Assembly: GCA_963682055.1 (NCBI GenBank)
Contig: OY821743.1
Location: 37,165,459 to 37,229,458 of the forward strand
Length of the DNA stretch: 64,000 nucleotides
Direction of reading: 5' to 3'
Origin: Primula veris
Lineage: Eukaryota > Streptophyta > Magnoliopsida > Ericales > Primulaceae
In this document: one piece after another, positions 49,307 to 61,803 of the stretch
How positions within the stretch are numbered: position 1 is the stretch's first letter
How the letters are laid out: every line of letters starts with the position of its first letter
Translations under genes and position numbers: made by a program
Notes under the pieces: model-generated
What the model saw: only the letters and a program-made list of their open reading frames with translations
The model's database searches: none
What the model was told of the DNA's origin: nothing

Positions 49307-52300
49307 TCACCTCCATGGCATGCCAAGCATGGCGTGTGGGTTACCGTTGTTGATGTGGTGGTGGTTGTTGGTAGCAGCGGTGCCACCTGTCCCATGGTCG
49401 GGTGGGCTACCGCCTTCTTCGTCTTCTTCTTGGTCAGAAGATTCTTCATCAAAGGACCCATCACCACCAGCCTGAGAAAGGGGGCTGCCGCTAGTAACAC
49501 CTGCTGTTGGTGGTGGTGGTGCATAGATGCCGCCACCACCACCATTACCGGAGAAGAGCATTGGTGGCATAGACATCGGCATAGGCATCGAGAGGGATGA
49601 AAAGTTGTGTGTGGGCTCTACTGTGTGGTTTACTGTCTTCATCAACTCCTTCTTACCATCCGGAATAAAGCTCCCCACTATCACCTGCACTTTTGATAAC
49701 CAATTACTCAAACCGGGGCCTTCGTTAGGGGGAAAGAATTAACTATTACGTAACATATTATTAATTAAACTTAATTGTGTAACAAGAAATCTTTCCAATT
49801 TATTTTAACATTATGGCTATACATATCTCAAATTGATATTTTTAGCTATTTATGGCAATGTTTAAAGACTCGTACATACTATCCTGTGTTTAAAGACTCG
49901 TACTTGATATGAACTTTTTAACATTTTTTCTCAATTCAATGTGTAAAATGTGCACCTTAAGTAGACGAATTGAGTGCACGATTGAAATAGAAAACATTCA
50001 CAAAATTTGATATTAGCATACTTCACATGGCAATGTTATTCCATGGACAATACAAATGTGTATCAACAACAATTAAACTACTCAAAATTTGTTTTCTTGG
50101 TAACTCTTGTTTTAATATAGGGTTGAAACACAAATAGCGGTTAATTAAAGATTTTAGTAACTGCCTACTAAAAGGGAAAAATAAATGTAAAAACTTCTTA
50201 TTGTATTTCTACGACAGGTTTGTCTTCTAAACAATATTTAGTCAAGACTCAAGAGATTGAATGCAAATATAGATACATCAAATTTTACTGATTAACAAGT
50301 TCCCTTTCTCATGATGGTCGGATACAAACATAAATACAATGACAATTAATATGATTAAACAATGTTGGTTAACACATTTACTTGATGCTTAACAAGTTCC
50401 CGTGGTCAATGTTTAGCATTTTTCACAAAGAAATAATAGGAAATAATTACTATGTAAAATGCACATGTCCATACAATAATCACGAACGGAATTGTGGATA
50501 AACCTGAATAGGAGAAGCAGCAGTGAGAAGTCCAGCAACACAACCGCCTAAAACACGGCCGTCTGGCCCAGCTAAGGAGACACTCAGCCCACCTGTTCTA
50601 CTCCTATGACCAGCAACCTCCGTCAAAAGGAATGAACCACACAGTGACAAGATCTCAAACCGCCCCTGCACCAACCATTTCATTAAAATAAAACACAAAG
50701 CCTTTATATATTAAAGCATGATATAAACATGAATATCATTTTAAAAGTGTCGTGTAGAAATTCGCAACCAATCTGCCAACAAACTAAAACTACTACATAC
50801 GCAAAAATTGCACATGCCACGGAATCAAGTTTGTATGCATAGATAGATACAGTAACAAATTTTTATATTATAAAAAAAAAAAGTCAATTCAACAAGGTAT
50901 CCATTGAAAGTGCATGTACCACTCTGATTACTATTTTTCTTTGAGAAGATTACACCAAGTCTCCATGAATCTTAGCAGAATAAATGAGACTTCAAGAGTT
51001 GGATAATATTCAAGATCCAAAAGAGGGGTCAAGGCTCATTGTAAACATGAATACTCAAACTACTAAGAATTGCAAAGTTACTTCACAAATAGATTTACCA
51101 ACTAATTGAAACTACTACATAAAAAAATTGCGCATGCCACTGCTTCAAGTGTGGAGAATAGATATAACAACAAAATCATATAAAATCAACCATGTTGAAT
51201 TTGGCATGTCATCCAATCAAAGTATGTTTTCTTCGAAAAGAACATAAGTTGTCTACATGAATTTTAGCAGAAGTAACGAGACTTCAAGAGTTTGAAAGTT
51301 CTCGAAATGGCCATATTGGCTTGACTGCTTCACGATAATCATTAACCAGAGTTCAGTTTAAAAAGACATCAGCAAGTTGAGACAAACCTCGTAAGTAGCT
51401 GTTCCACCAGATGTCGCAGTTTGGCGAAGGGTCACATTGGATATGGACCCATTAGCAGACAGTATGCAAACAGCCCTTGGACCATTTTGAGAGAAAGACA
51501 TTATCTTTGATGACACATCCTGAGTTCCAAATAAGCAATATTTGTTTTCAACTTATTAGGAATAAAGATAGAAACAATTCAGAGAGATAATATGGATATT
51601 TAAAAAAAGCAATTCCAGATGGGGACTTAACGCATGCAAGTGAAACACTAATGTAAGTTGAAAAGGAAAATAGATGAATTTATTAACAGAGGAACAAAGG
51701 AAAGTGTAAGACCTCTCCAGCTTTGACAAGGATGACATGTGGAGTAAATCCAACCCCTGGCGATCCTGCAAGTACAATAACCCTCCAAAATGATTAGATA
51801 CACAGTTAAAACCAAAATAATAATAAAAAAATCATGCAGGTCAAACAATAGAAAGTGATACTAAGACCAATAAAATTTACTACTGGAGAAAGGCTCGTTG
51901 AGTTAGATTATGTCTCGAAAACTCAAGTACCAGTATTTGAACGTAATCTTAAAAACAAAATGTTTTTTACATTGCCATTATATTGAAGATTTTGCACAAA
52001 GAAACTAAAAAATCAACATCGATTAGTGCTCGGAATAAAACAAACACAAAATAACTGGAGCAAAGGTACGAACTACTCATAAAGTCAAGTCGTGATAAAA
52101 GTAAGTTTCTCTCATAAAAAGGACCTATGTAATGCAATTTAATAAATCGCCACATCATTAAACAATTGCCACAACGACAAGGAAGGTCGAAACGGAAAAA
52201 ACAAACAACAAAAAGAATCTTAAAGGGAAAATGAGAGGAATATATGTAAATACTCCCTCTGATTCCTGAACGATAGGCAAGTTCAGTTTTTTACTCGGAG

Positions 52301-53251
52301 TAAGAAAGAGTAATAAATATGTTAAAATATTCAACAGCTTAATAACTTTCCATCTTTAAAACTCTCCCACCTATCACCTAGTTGATATCCAAATGCAGAA
52401 GATAAGTTCTGGTTAACATGAAAAAAGTTTAAGTAAGAGAATAATACTAGTAAATAACCCACTTTCTCGGTTTTCTTGATAAGAAACAAGCGTATAATTT
52501 GGAACATAGAGAAGACGGAAAAGCGGCATGTCTTTTAGGAGGGGAGGAAGCAGTACCTCAAGTTTCATACGTGACAGAATCAATAAACTTTACACCCTCA
52601 AATAAAAGACAGCAGCACAAAGATAAGCATACATAGAGGAGCAAATGCACACAGCAGTGTATAGAGAGAGGAAGTAGCAATACCAAGCGGTAGAAGAAGA
52701 GGTTGAAGTTGATGATGATGTTGAGGCTGGTGATTCTTTTTAATCTTATTTGTAGAACCAGGTGGACGACCTCTTGCCTTCTTGAACATCGCCTGATCCT
52801 CTGATCCTCCTCCTGATGCCGGAGAGAACTCTCCTCCTCCGGTGGTGGTGGGCGTCTGTAGATGATGAGCAGAAGAAGAAGCGGGAATAGCAGGCTGTGT
52901 AACCAAAGGTGGTGGTGGATGAGGCATGAGAGCCAATGACATGTTTCCATCTGTCCCTTCAGCTCCACTGTACTTACGAGGCCTTCCTCTCTTCTTCTTC
53001 ATCATCATCATCTGCTGTTGCTGATACTCGTTGGTTTGAGCGCCGTTCATGTGAGGATGATGTGATGGAGGAGGAGGAGGAGAGGAGCCTGGTGGTGTGA
53101 TGGATTTGTAGACGGGTGTACCGTCATAGGCCGCGACACGCATGCTTTGTGCGGAGGAGTTGGCCTGAGAAGGTGATGATGTGGCACCACCAATATCAAT
53201 ACCAAACAAGGCGTCTACGTTCCTCATTACACCCTCATTTGATCCCGACAT
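49307..53251 (-). CDS. AT-hook motif nuclear-localized (AHL) protein, clade B / type II
   Basis: AHL proteins bind AT-rich DNA in the minor groove and associate through the PPC domain to regulate growth, flowering and chromatin. Five exons, all GT-AG and in phase: 53251-52684, 51765-51713, 51519-51388, 50665-50504 and 49684-49307, giving 430 residues. The protein has a Ser/Pro-rich N-terminus, AT-hook 1 at about 86-94 (KKRGRPRKY), AT-hook 2 at about 158-168 (KKARGRPPGSTNK), and the PPC/DUF296 domain from 190 (GSPGVGFTPHVILVKAGE, MSFSQNGPRAVCILSANG, GRFEILSLCGSFLLTE, GGLSVSLAGPDGRVLGG, VIVGSFIP). A Gly/Pro-rich then acidic tail ends in NNGNPHAMLGMPWR. Two hooks with this PPC type and four introns fit clade B; clade A genes lack introns. 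A 5' UTR intron is likely, since an acceptor CAG lies about 15 bases before the ATG. Confidence 0.95.
49685..50503 (-). other. Last intron of the AHL gene (819 bp)
   Basis: The intron runs between the exon ending LLTAASPIQ and the exon beginning VIVGSFIP. It is AT-rich and contains a close 17-bp direct duplication, TGTTTAAAGACTCGTAC, at about 49859 and 49889. No transposon or RNA gene was recognised. Confidence 0.6.
50666..51387 (-). other. Third intron of the AHL gene (722 bp)
   Basis: The intron separates the exon ending GGTATYE from the exon beginning GRFEIL. Two related stretches (about 50760-51010 and 51080-51300) share CAAACTAAAACTACTACATA-like and TTGCACATGCCAC-like segments and an AGACTTCAAGAGTT match, so part of the intron is an old duplication. 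Confidence 0.6.
51766..52683 (-). other. First coding-region intron of the AHL gene (918 bp)
   Basis: The intron separates the AT-hook exon (ending PLLLPL and the first base of the next Gly codon) from the short exon encoding SPGVGFTPHVILVKAGE. It is AT-rich and carries a Stowaway-like remnant near 52250. Confidence 0.7.
52251..52392. mobile_element. Stowaway-like MITE remnant
   Basis: The left end reads TACTCCCTCTGATTCCTGAA, close to the Stowaway terminal consensus CTCCCTCCGTTCC with a TA target dinucleotide. About 110 bp further on, CACCTATCACC pairs loosely with the GATAGGCA next to the left end. The opposite terminus is not intact, so this is a truncated or decayed copy. Confidence 0.4.
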
Positions 53252-54821
53252 CTTTCCTTGACTTTCCTGTTTTTTTTTAGATAATAATATTACTAATCAT
53301 CTTCAGTCCAAAAAAAAAAAGGAACATAGCAAAACATCAAATAAGCTAATTATAAACCCTACTAATACTAAATCGTATATAATGATGTGAGTGAGGCGAA
53401 TACTCCCCTTAAATTACCTGATTTAAATCATAATGACTAATAAATAAATAAAAACACAATCTTCACTTTATAAGAGCAATAATTTAAAAGGTTTGAGAAT
53501 ATTAACTAATTTTCCAATTAAAATTTGAGGAAAGAAAGTAACAAAAAATTAAAAAGAGGGCCAAAAATAGCTGGAAAAGAATCTTCCAAGTCGTAGGGTG
53601 TGAGAGAGAGCAACAACAACAACAAAAATCATACTTATGAATATATCAATTAACAAAGAGATCAATCCCTTTGAATAGAATAGAATAGAATAGAATACTG
53701 AATTTCAACTCCACCCCGATCTGTTACCTAATGTTCTACTACTCTCCTCCTCCTCCTCCTCCTCCTCCTCCTATATATATATATATATACTGCATTTGAA
53801 TATAATTATAAATATAAAAAAACAATAACTCCACTACTACTAAATTAGGAGGAGAGAATCTTACTAGTTTATTTGATTGAAGAGATGAAATGTGCGAAAT
53901 AATACAATTAATAAATAAAACACACGGAAAACACTCAAAAGACTTTATTTATTTATTTGTTTGTTTGTTTGTACTTCACTCCATAGAGTTTACTAATCTG
54001 TATGTATGTATGTATGTATGTATGTATAGTGGTGAAGAGTTAGTTTACTAGGGAGGGAGTAGTATATATATATATATATAAAGTGGTAATAAAAGTAATT
54101 GGGAATATATTTACTACACCTTTACTTAAGTTAATTCTATTTCATTCACCCGCTCCCTTCCTTTATTTATTTATTTATTTATTTATAATTTACGGAAACT
54201 ACTTTTTCACACCCTCTTTTATCTTATCTCCTCCCTCCGTCATAGAGAGAAGTCATGGGTTTCAAACCTCCAACCCCCCTCCCACCCTATATATATATAT
54301 ATATATATCTCTTACCACTATTAACACACTAGTTTTACATTTTATTAATACCAACTAGTTTATTTTTAATTAAATGGTGTTTTATGTATTTTTCTTAGTG
54401 ACTGACTACTATTAATTTATTTATTTGGTTAATTTTTTATACAATCAATATTTAATGATAGTTGTTTGTCTAAGTAAAGAGACGTATGAATTGAATTGGT
54501 TAGCTACTAACAGAGTAATAAAAAGAAAATAAAAAACGTGGACTTCCCAGTCTTAACGTAAAGTTTATACCCTATAAAGTATAAAGTAATGAAATGAAAG
54601 TTTTTAATTAAATTGGTTAAATAATAATAATAATAATAGAGGGGATGAAGAGTAATACAAAAGAAGAAAAGAAAAAAACATGACCTCCCTCCCCCCATGT
54701 GGGACCTTGTCAAATAAAACACTGACTATATTATTTTTAGTTGTTTTTTCTCTCTCTATATATACATAATAGTCTTAGTATAGTATAGTATTATCCTCCC
54801 TTCCGGACAGCCGCAGCAGCA
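53252..54821. other. Upstream region of the AHL gene with dense microsatellites
   Basis: It contains AGAAT pentamers at about 53676-53696, a CTC trinucleotide run at 53744-53772 followed by AT at 53772-53789, a TATG run at 54001-54027, AT at 54063-54081, TTTA at about 54163-54186 and AT at 54288-54308. The CTC/AT block lies about 500 bp upstream of the AHL start on its coding side and is probably in the promoter or 5' UTR. No coding sequence was seen. Confidence 0.6.
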
Positions 54822-54921
54822 ATAATAATAATAATAAAAAAAAATAGATGGAGGTGTAAAGACGGCACCCTTCTTCTCCTCTTCATCAGGCGGAAGACGG
54901 TGTTTGTGGTGGTGATAAATG

Positions 54922-54960
<39 letters not shown>

Positions 54961-55133
54961 GAAGTAGATGGAGGTGAAAAGACGACGCCCTCCTTCTCCT
55001 CTTCATCAGGCGGAAGACGGTGTTTGTGGCGGTGATAAATGATAATAATAATAATAAAAGAAGTAGATGGAGGTGGAAAGACGGTGCCCTCCTTCTCCTC
55101 TTCATCAGGCGGAAGACGGTGTTTGTGGTGATG

Positions 55134-55175
<42 letters not shown>

Positions 55176-55342
55176 GAAGTAGATGGAGGTGGAAAGACGG
55201 CGTCCTCCTTCTCCTCTTCATCAGGCGGAAGACGGTGTTTGTGATGGTGATAAATGATAATAATAATAATAATAGAAGTAGTTGGAGGTGAAAAGACGGC
55301 GCCCTCTTCATCAGGCGGCAGTCAGTGTTTGTGGTGGTGATA

Positions 55343-55394
<52 letters not shown>

Positions 55395-55773
55395 GAAGTA
55401 GATGGAGGTGGAAAGACGGCGCCCTCCTTCTCCTCTTCGGAAGACGGTGTTTGTGGTGGTGATAAATGATAATAATAATAATAATAATAAAAGAAGTAGA
55501 TGGAGGTGGAAATACGGCGCCCTCCTTCTCCTCTTCATCAGGCGGCAGTCAGTGTTTTTGGTGGTGATAAATAATAATAATAATAATAATAATAAAAGAA
55601 GTAGATGGAGGTGGAAAGACGGCGCCCTCCTTCTCCTCTTCATCAGGCGGAAAACGGTGTTTATGGTGGTGATAAATGATGATAATAATAATAATAGAAG
55701 TAGTTGGAGGTAGAAAGACGACGTCCTCTTCCTCCTCTTCATCAGGCGGCAGTTAATGTTTGTGGTGGTGATA

Positions 55774-55801
<28 letters not shown>
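54822..55801. repeat. Compound minisatellite: about 85-bp core plus variable (AAT)n, nine copies
   Basis: A GC-richer core (AGAAGTAGATGGAGGTGGAA, AGACGGCGCCCTCCTTCTCC, TCTTCATCAGGCGGAAGACG, GTGTTTGTGGTGGTGATAAA) alternates with AAT runs of very different length. The GATGGAGGT or GTTGGAGGT landmark occurs near 54848, 54967, 55065, 55180, 55271, 55399, 55499, 55604 and 55703. Unit length varies from about 91 to 128 bp, mainly through the AAT tract. Open frames on both strands (poly-Asn one way, poly-Leu/Ile the other) are repeat artefacts. Confidence 0.9.
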
Positions 55802-55804
<3 letters not shown>

Positions 55805-58800
55805 GGGGCCGGGTGTGGGGGAAGGGAGGGGGGAAAGAAGAGGGAGGAGGGTTTTATTGAAACCGCTCTTGTCCCTCATCGCCTCCTTCATTGGCATCCA
55901 TTTTGTACAGTCCTAATTCATTCCCCCCGACCACTATATACAATGTGTGTATGTGAGAAAGAGAGAGAGCATTCCCCTTCTCCAGCGATTTGACTGCAAT
56001 ATTCGATTGGAGTTGTTTATAACCTCTTTGTTTTTTTTTTGTTTTTTTTTTGTATTATACAAAAGTGGTAGTAGTAGTAGTAGTATCCAAGCAATTATTT
56101 TTTCGTGTTCACTGTTTGGTGTATCCAGAGAACTTGTTTTAAGCTAATGTCTTCTTCCTATATATATATATATATATATATATAGCTTGTACGTACGTAC
56201 GTAGCTGATTCCATGCATGTTTGTTTCTAAGTTTAACTGTACTTACTTTTATTTTTGCACATTTTAGCTGTGTATTTGTAGTGCATGCACTAATTAACTG
56301 TGTATTAGTTTTTATAAAATTACTAGGAAGGGGGTTGTGACTCATGAATGCCTGGTCATTTCCATTCATGCATTGGAAATTAATTCGACAAAATTTGATG
56401 GAATTTAGTTTAATGACAGAGGAGTTTTAGTAAATATATATATATATCCTTTTGGTTGACGCGTGCTTTAACAGACTGATCATGCATGGGGATTAGAAAT
56501 CCGGGTGGGATCGATAAAAGAGTTGGACAAACATACATAAATATATAAATATTGACTCACAATCCAACCCCATATTGCATCATCCCCTATATATATATAT
56601 ATATATATGTCCTCTCGTGACTCTCGTCTCTTCCTTTATCTTCACTCTAAAACCAAATAATTACATTAATGGTGCTATTATTAAATTTATGTTTTTTTTC
56701 TTTTTATTATAACATGGTTAGAAGAGGAAAATGGCAGGAAAATGAGTAAAATATTATAGTAAAAAAAATATGAGTTAGTTTTGGCATATTATTACAGTTT
56801 TAGTAGTAGTAGAGTACACAGTAGGAGTAATTAATTACATGCGCGTTGTTAGATCGAAGAAGCTTAAAGTCTCACTGTTTTCCATGGAATATATGTTTTG
56901 TTCTTCCATCTCCAATGTGCGTTTGGACCCATGAAGATAGGCTAATTCGTTGGAAACCAACAAGGTCCAATGTTTCCATTTCAGAATTAATCAAAGAAAT
57001 CACTACTTTAAAAATCTAGTAGTTATCGCTTATCTTGATTGATGCCCTTCGCTTAGGTATCCGGTCTTCCTTCCACTCTATACTTACTTTCAAATAGATT
57101 TCATAAATGAGCCATACATATAAACACAAACTTTTTGACATAAATTCTTACATAGATTTAATGTAAATCATTAATTTATCCTCATATACATGATATGATA
57201 GTCCACATTGAGTCTCTACGAGAGTGTATGTCAAAAAGTTTCTCCTTATATCACCATTTTTCATAAATATATATCCATCCAACTCAGGTATAAATTTTAT
57301 TTGGCTATGTAAATTAAATCCAGAAGGAAATGGCTAAGGTTTTGGCTTCAGACACATGGCCATTTTGACATTAAATGAAGCTACTATATAAAAAAAAAAT
57401 GATTTTGAGAATAAGCACGTCCGTACTTTTGTGGAGTAGCTAGGCACAGCCGGTTGACCCTTTTCGAGCAATTTAAGGTCAAGTGCAGTTTCAGCGGTTA
57501 GCTCGACTATCCCAAGTCCCTAACCCTGAATCATGCCCATACTTTTTCGTCTCCTCGTTAAACTATATATTCCTTAGTAAGAGATTCAATAGGAGCAGCT
57601 ATTATAAACAAGAATGTCAAATGCCTGGCTAGAGATGGGATTCGGTAGCTTCTCAATTTCCTTCTTTATCAAATCATTATCTAGGACAGTAATTATCTCG
57701 CCAGCAACGTCTGCATGTGACTACATAAAGAGGAGGCCCCTAAGTTGGAGTTGTATAGCGCATGCACTAGCCATATATAGCCTCGCAGGCAGCTAACAAA
57801 ACGCTGGCGATATAAGTAAATTACAAAACTTTTTAGTAATTATAATTTCACGATCGAGGCTTCCAAGTTTGTGAACTTGGAATTTTTTGTTCCACAACTC
57901 CCTTTTGCATTTGATTTATAACTTTTATTTAGTCATGCATGCATGTACTCGAGGTAGGCATAGAAAAATTAGACGAGCTAGAGGAGAGCATTTTAACATG
58001 CTATACATATATATATATGGATTAGGGGTTTATGTGAAACGTCCATCAATTTATGTGATTTCCAAACTTTCAATGCCTCGACAATTTTAAGTGATTGCTA
58101 ATGTACTTATTTAAACTTTAATAGTCGATCTTAATAATAATTAAAAGTAGTAGAATAATTAGAGAATACGGTATAAGTTGTGTGCCAGTACGTCACCGAC
58201 TCACAATCATAATTTATAAGTTTTGTGTGTTTTACCTTTATCTCACTAACTTTCATTTATTGATGTTATTTGATACGCATAAGTGTATGGCATGCATATA
58301 TAACTTTGGTCTTTTTGGGATAATTAATAATGCAACAAATAATGATATGTAAATTATAATGTAACATTAAAAGGGTGGCCGGCTGCTATGATATATATTT
58401 ATTACTATATATGTTATATGTTACTACTATTAGTTAGGTCTTCCCATCTCATGGGGTGGTTGGGTGGGGAGATGCCGTTATTTAATAATAATAATAATAT
58501 GGCACACTCCCTCTTGTAGAGTAGAGTAGAGTAGAGTAGAGTGGTTCCAACTTCCACACCTGAAGTGTACACCTAACCTAATTTATTGTGTTCGGGAAAT
58601 TAATTATATTATTTAGAGTTGTTTTGAAGAGGATTTATTAATATGATGGGGGTTCGTTTTGTGATCTTGCTGCTACCAGCTACCATTAATAAATTATTAT
58701 AATTATTAGAGTAGTACTCCTACTAAACACATGCAGTGGTTGTAGGTTGTAGGTTGTAGTTGTAGTTGTAGTTGTTTGTCCAATAATTAAATATAATACT

Positions 58801-59575
58801 TCTCACCACCCCCATAATCTTTTATTTCTTTATATGATATGTTTTGATGGTTTTTTTACTATCATTTTCTTTATTTGTTTTTTGTGATCATAAGGTTATG
58901 TTATATGTGTGATTAAGAATTGTCTTTCTTTTTTCCTTTGCATCCCAGCTTCCCCTGTACAATTCAATCATATCCATACGTATGCTTGGGCTGTGGCGTT
59001 TCACATGCAAATTAATTAGTAGCTGACAAAAACCCATTAAAAAAAAAGTCACACATCATAAGCATGTTGAGAAAAATGTCTGATTCTTCTGCGTTGGTAA
59101 ATACTTATTTGTTTCTTTTAATTTCTTATTGGGTTGTTGAGTTGATATTTTTCTTTCTTTTAACAATGAGGTTATATATATATATGTCTGTGAAGTTGTA
59201 GTGTTACTGCCGTTGGACGTGGTGATATATAGTATATACGATGCTGCTGGAAATGACACCAAATCAGAAGTCTTCTTCATACCACTTCGACCCCGTACGT
59301 TTATACGATATTTATCTTTTTTTCAATTCAGACATAAAAAACACTAATCGCTCTACTTAGAGATGCAGTGGCTGTGCGCCGGGCCAAGCCTGGGATCCAA
59401 GTTAATTACTGCTGGAATTTTTTGTTCAAATTTTGTCTATGTATTGATATAATCTAATTTAGACTGTTGGAATTTTAGAGTTGGATTATCTATATTTAAC
59501 TAACTTTGCTTGTTTCTTGATTGGCTTGTGTGGTGGTTGGGTGACATTTTTACATAAAGTCTTGTCGTGCACAAG
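55802..59575. other. Long AT-rich spacer with microsatellites, no gene recognised
   Basis: The spacer includes TA at 56159-56184 followed by GTAC repeats (56189-56204), AT at 56588-56608, a GTAGA pentamer run at 58515-58542 and TTGTAG hexamer-like repeats at 58737-58775. The leading exon or exons of the DUF547 gene should lie in its right part. A short frame near 59241 (MLLEMTPNQKSSSYHFDP, followed by a GTACGT donor) is a weak candidate. Confidence 0.45.
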
Positions 59576-61803
59576 TATTGAGAAACGAGATTGCGTGGAT
59601 TGAGCTAGAAATAATGCATTTGGAGCGACATCTCATTTCTCTCTACAAGAATGCTCATCAGCAACCACAAAAACAACATAAGAAACTGCATAGTAGAACA
59701 CCTGATCTGTGTATTTCTCTGAAATCATATGGTTCTGAAATAGGAAGTGGGGATGCTGCTGCTTCTTCCCTGCAAGCTTCACCAATGAATTTAAAGGTCA
59801 GTGGAGAACAACTGATACGGCTTCCCTACGTAGTTAAGGTAGGATTTCCTTTTTGTCGATTAACTTAATAATTTTGTTTATTTTTCAAGTAGCCTTGTAC
59901 CTTTTCCTGTTGTTCATGTCATAATTTTTAGTCAATTAATTCATTTATTTAAGTTAATGATGCATGATCAGGAAAAGAAGGATGTTGTTACCCGTAATCG
60001 TGTAAGTCACAGCCACAGCCTAGCGGATCACCTTAGCACTTCTTCTTCCCCTAATACTTCCATTCCTCCAGATCAGCTCTCCGAAGATATCGTAAAATGT
60101 ATATCTAACATTTATTACAAGCTTGCTAACCCAGTTTCCGATAAGCATACTCAAATAGGAATAGGAGCAGGGTCTTCCAATTCTTCTTCTTCTTCTTCTT
60201 CTTCTTATTCCTCGTTCATATCTTCATCTTCGAGTAGACTTTATTCGGGATTTGTTTACAATGATGAAGATAAGTGGAGTCCTCGTTCCAAACCTAGGCG
60301 GCCCTATTGCGGAGCTGTACAAGTTTCGAACATATCAAGTGTGGATAATGATGATACTTTCCAATATGCTGCCAAGATGTTGGAGAAATTCAGGTACCCT
60401 GCTATTATCGACCATTTTCCACTTAGCTTGTAATATTTATTTTCATAGCTTGTCACCTGTTCTGCAAGTCCTTTTGTAGGTCATTGGTTAAAAGCTTAGA
60501 AAAGGTCGACCCTAGGAAGATGAATCGAGAGGAAAAGCTAGCCTTTTGGATCAACATCCACAATTCACTAGCTATGCATGTAAGCATAATTCAATTTTGA
60601 AAACAAATTTCTTCTATCTTCTTCAAACAAATTTCAGTTTTCCAAAGAAAAATTAAACGTGCAATTGCAGGATGACATGCCACTTCCATGATTTGCTTAA
60701 TTATACGACTCTTTCAAATGAAGCCAGGGTTTAAAGTAATACTGAAAAGCATCTAACATGTTCATGCATAATTAAACTAAAATTTAAAATCTTTTTTAGT
60801 CGATTTCTCGAGGTTGCTCAGCTATAACATCTTATTGCAGGCCCATTTAGCGTACGGCACACGAGATCGTGTCAAAAGTAGTTCCTTTTTTAAGGTTAGA
60901 GCCTATACTTCATGCCATCTCAAGTAAAGGTATGCATTCCGACATTGCGTAAACAGTGATTTTGAATTTTGATCCCCAGTGTGATCTTTCAGGCAACATA
61001 CAACGTGGGTGGACATTGCATAAATGCCCATATCATCCAAAGCTCCATTTTAGGGATCCATTCACACTATTCATTGCCGGTACTAATACCTTTAAATATT
61101 ATTAATTTTCTTTTCATGGAATTTGATATGTAGAATATATCCCGGTCTAAAGATGCTTGACAAGGTATATTGCATTATCAATTCCTATCGTTTGAAAACC
61201 CACGTAAAATAATATTTGTACCCTCGCAGTGGTTGCAATTCCTTCTGTCACCACGAAATAAATTCAAGATGGAAAACATGAAACATATATACGCCATTGA
61301 TTACCCAGAACCACTAGTTCATTTTGCACTTTGTTCAGGGGCATACTCGGACCCTGCGGTATATATTACTTGCTTCTTCAGCTGTTTACTTTGATTTATG
61401 ATCCCATTCTTATTGTCATTCTAACTTTTTCAAAAACTCATGCTAACTTCGATTCGTTTGGTATATGTGGATATAGGTTCGAGTGTATAGAGCAAAGAAT
61501 GTGTTTGACGATCTGAACCTTGCCATGGAAGAGTTTGCATATGCCGGCATACATGTTCTTAACGAAACAAAATTAGTGTTGCCGAAAATATTCAGCTACT
61601 ACGCCAAGGACATATCATTAGATGTTTCCGGGCTACTGAAAGTGGTTTACGAGTGTCTACCTGAGGAGGTAGAAGCTGTCACCAAGTGCTTAAATGATGG
61701 TAGTGCACCACATGATAAGCGTATTCACTGGCTATCACAAAGTTCAACATTTAGATACCTAATTCACAGGCAACTAGCTCAACAGATAATAACTAGCTTA
61801 TGA
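59576..61803 (+). CDS. DUF547 protein of the MIP1 leucine-zipper type, 5' end not resolved
   Basis: Plant proteins of this type join an N-terminal coiled coil (ternary complex factor MIP1 leucine zipper) to a C-terminal DUF547 domain; the biochemical function is unknown. Exons: about 59576-59838, 59972-60393, 60480-60579, 60841-60894, 60993-61079, 61230-61358 and 61477-61803 (TGA), in phase, giving about 459 visible residues. The first exon encodes the second half of the zipper (LRNEIAWIELEIMHLERHL). The second has a poly-Ser tract from a TTC run. DUF547 follows: NREEKLAFWINIHNSLAMHA, LAYGTRDRVKSS, YNVGGHCINAHIIQSSILG, YAIDYPEPLVHFALCSGAYS, DPAVRVY, and the end FRYLIHRQLAQQIITSL. Codon 1 at 59578 is not a real start; an acceptor (ACAAG) precedes it, so at least one upstream exon is missing from my model. 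The gene is convergent with the YjbQ-like gene. Confidence 0.88.
60183..60225 (+). repeat. TTC microsatellite inside the DUF547 gene (poly-Ser)
   Basis: A run of TTC/TCT triplets in the second visible exon encodes a tract of consecutive serines in a linker between the zipper and the DUF547 domain. It keeps the frame, so length changes would be tolerated. Confidence 0.8.

Noticed and set aside
55020..55742. Frames with poly-Asn (plus) and poly-Leu/Ile (minus)
   Set aside because: They arise from AAT runs in the compound minisatellite; the frame is broken by each new unit.
57614..57796. 60-codon plus-strand frame in the long spacer
   Set aside because: It has no similarity, splice context or repeat conservation, and is expected by chance in a spacer this long.
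61130..61175. A 12-bp micro-exon (ATGCTTGACAAG) in the DUF547 gene
   Set aside because: Joining 60993-61079 directly to 61230-61358 keeps phase and matches the family's spacing before the WLQ motif, so no extra exon is needed.
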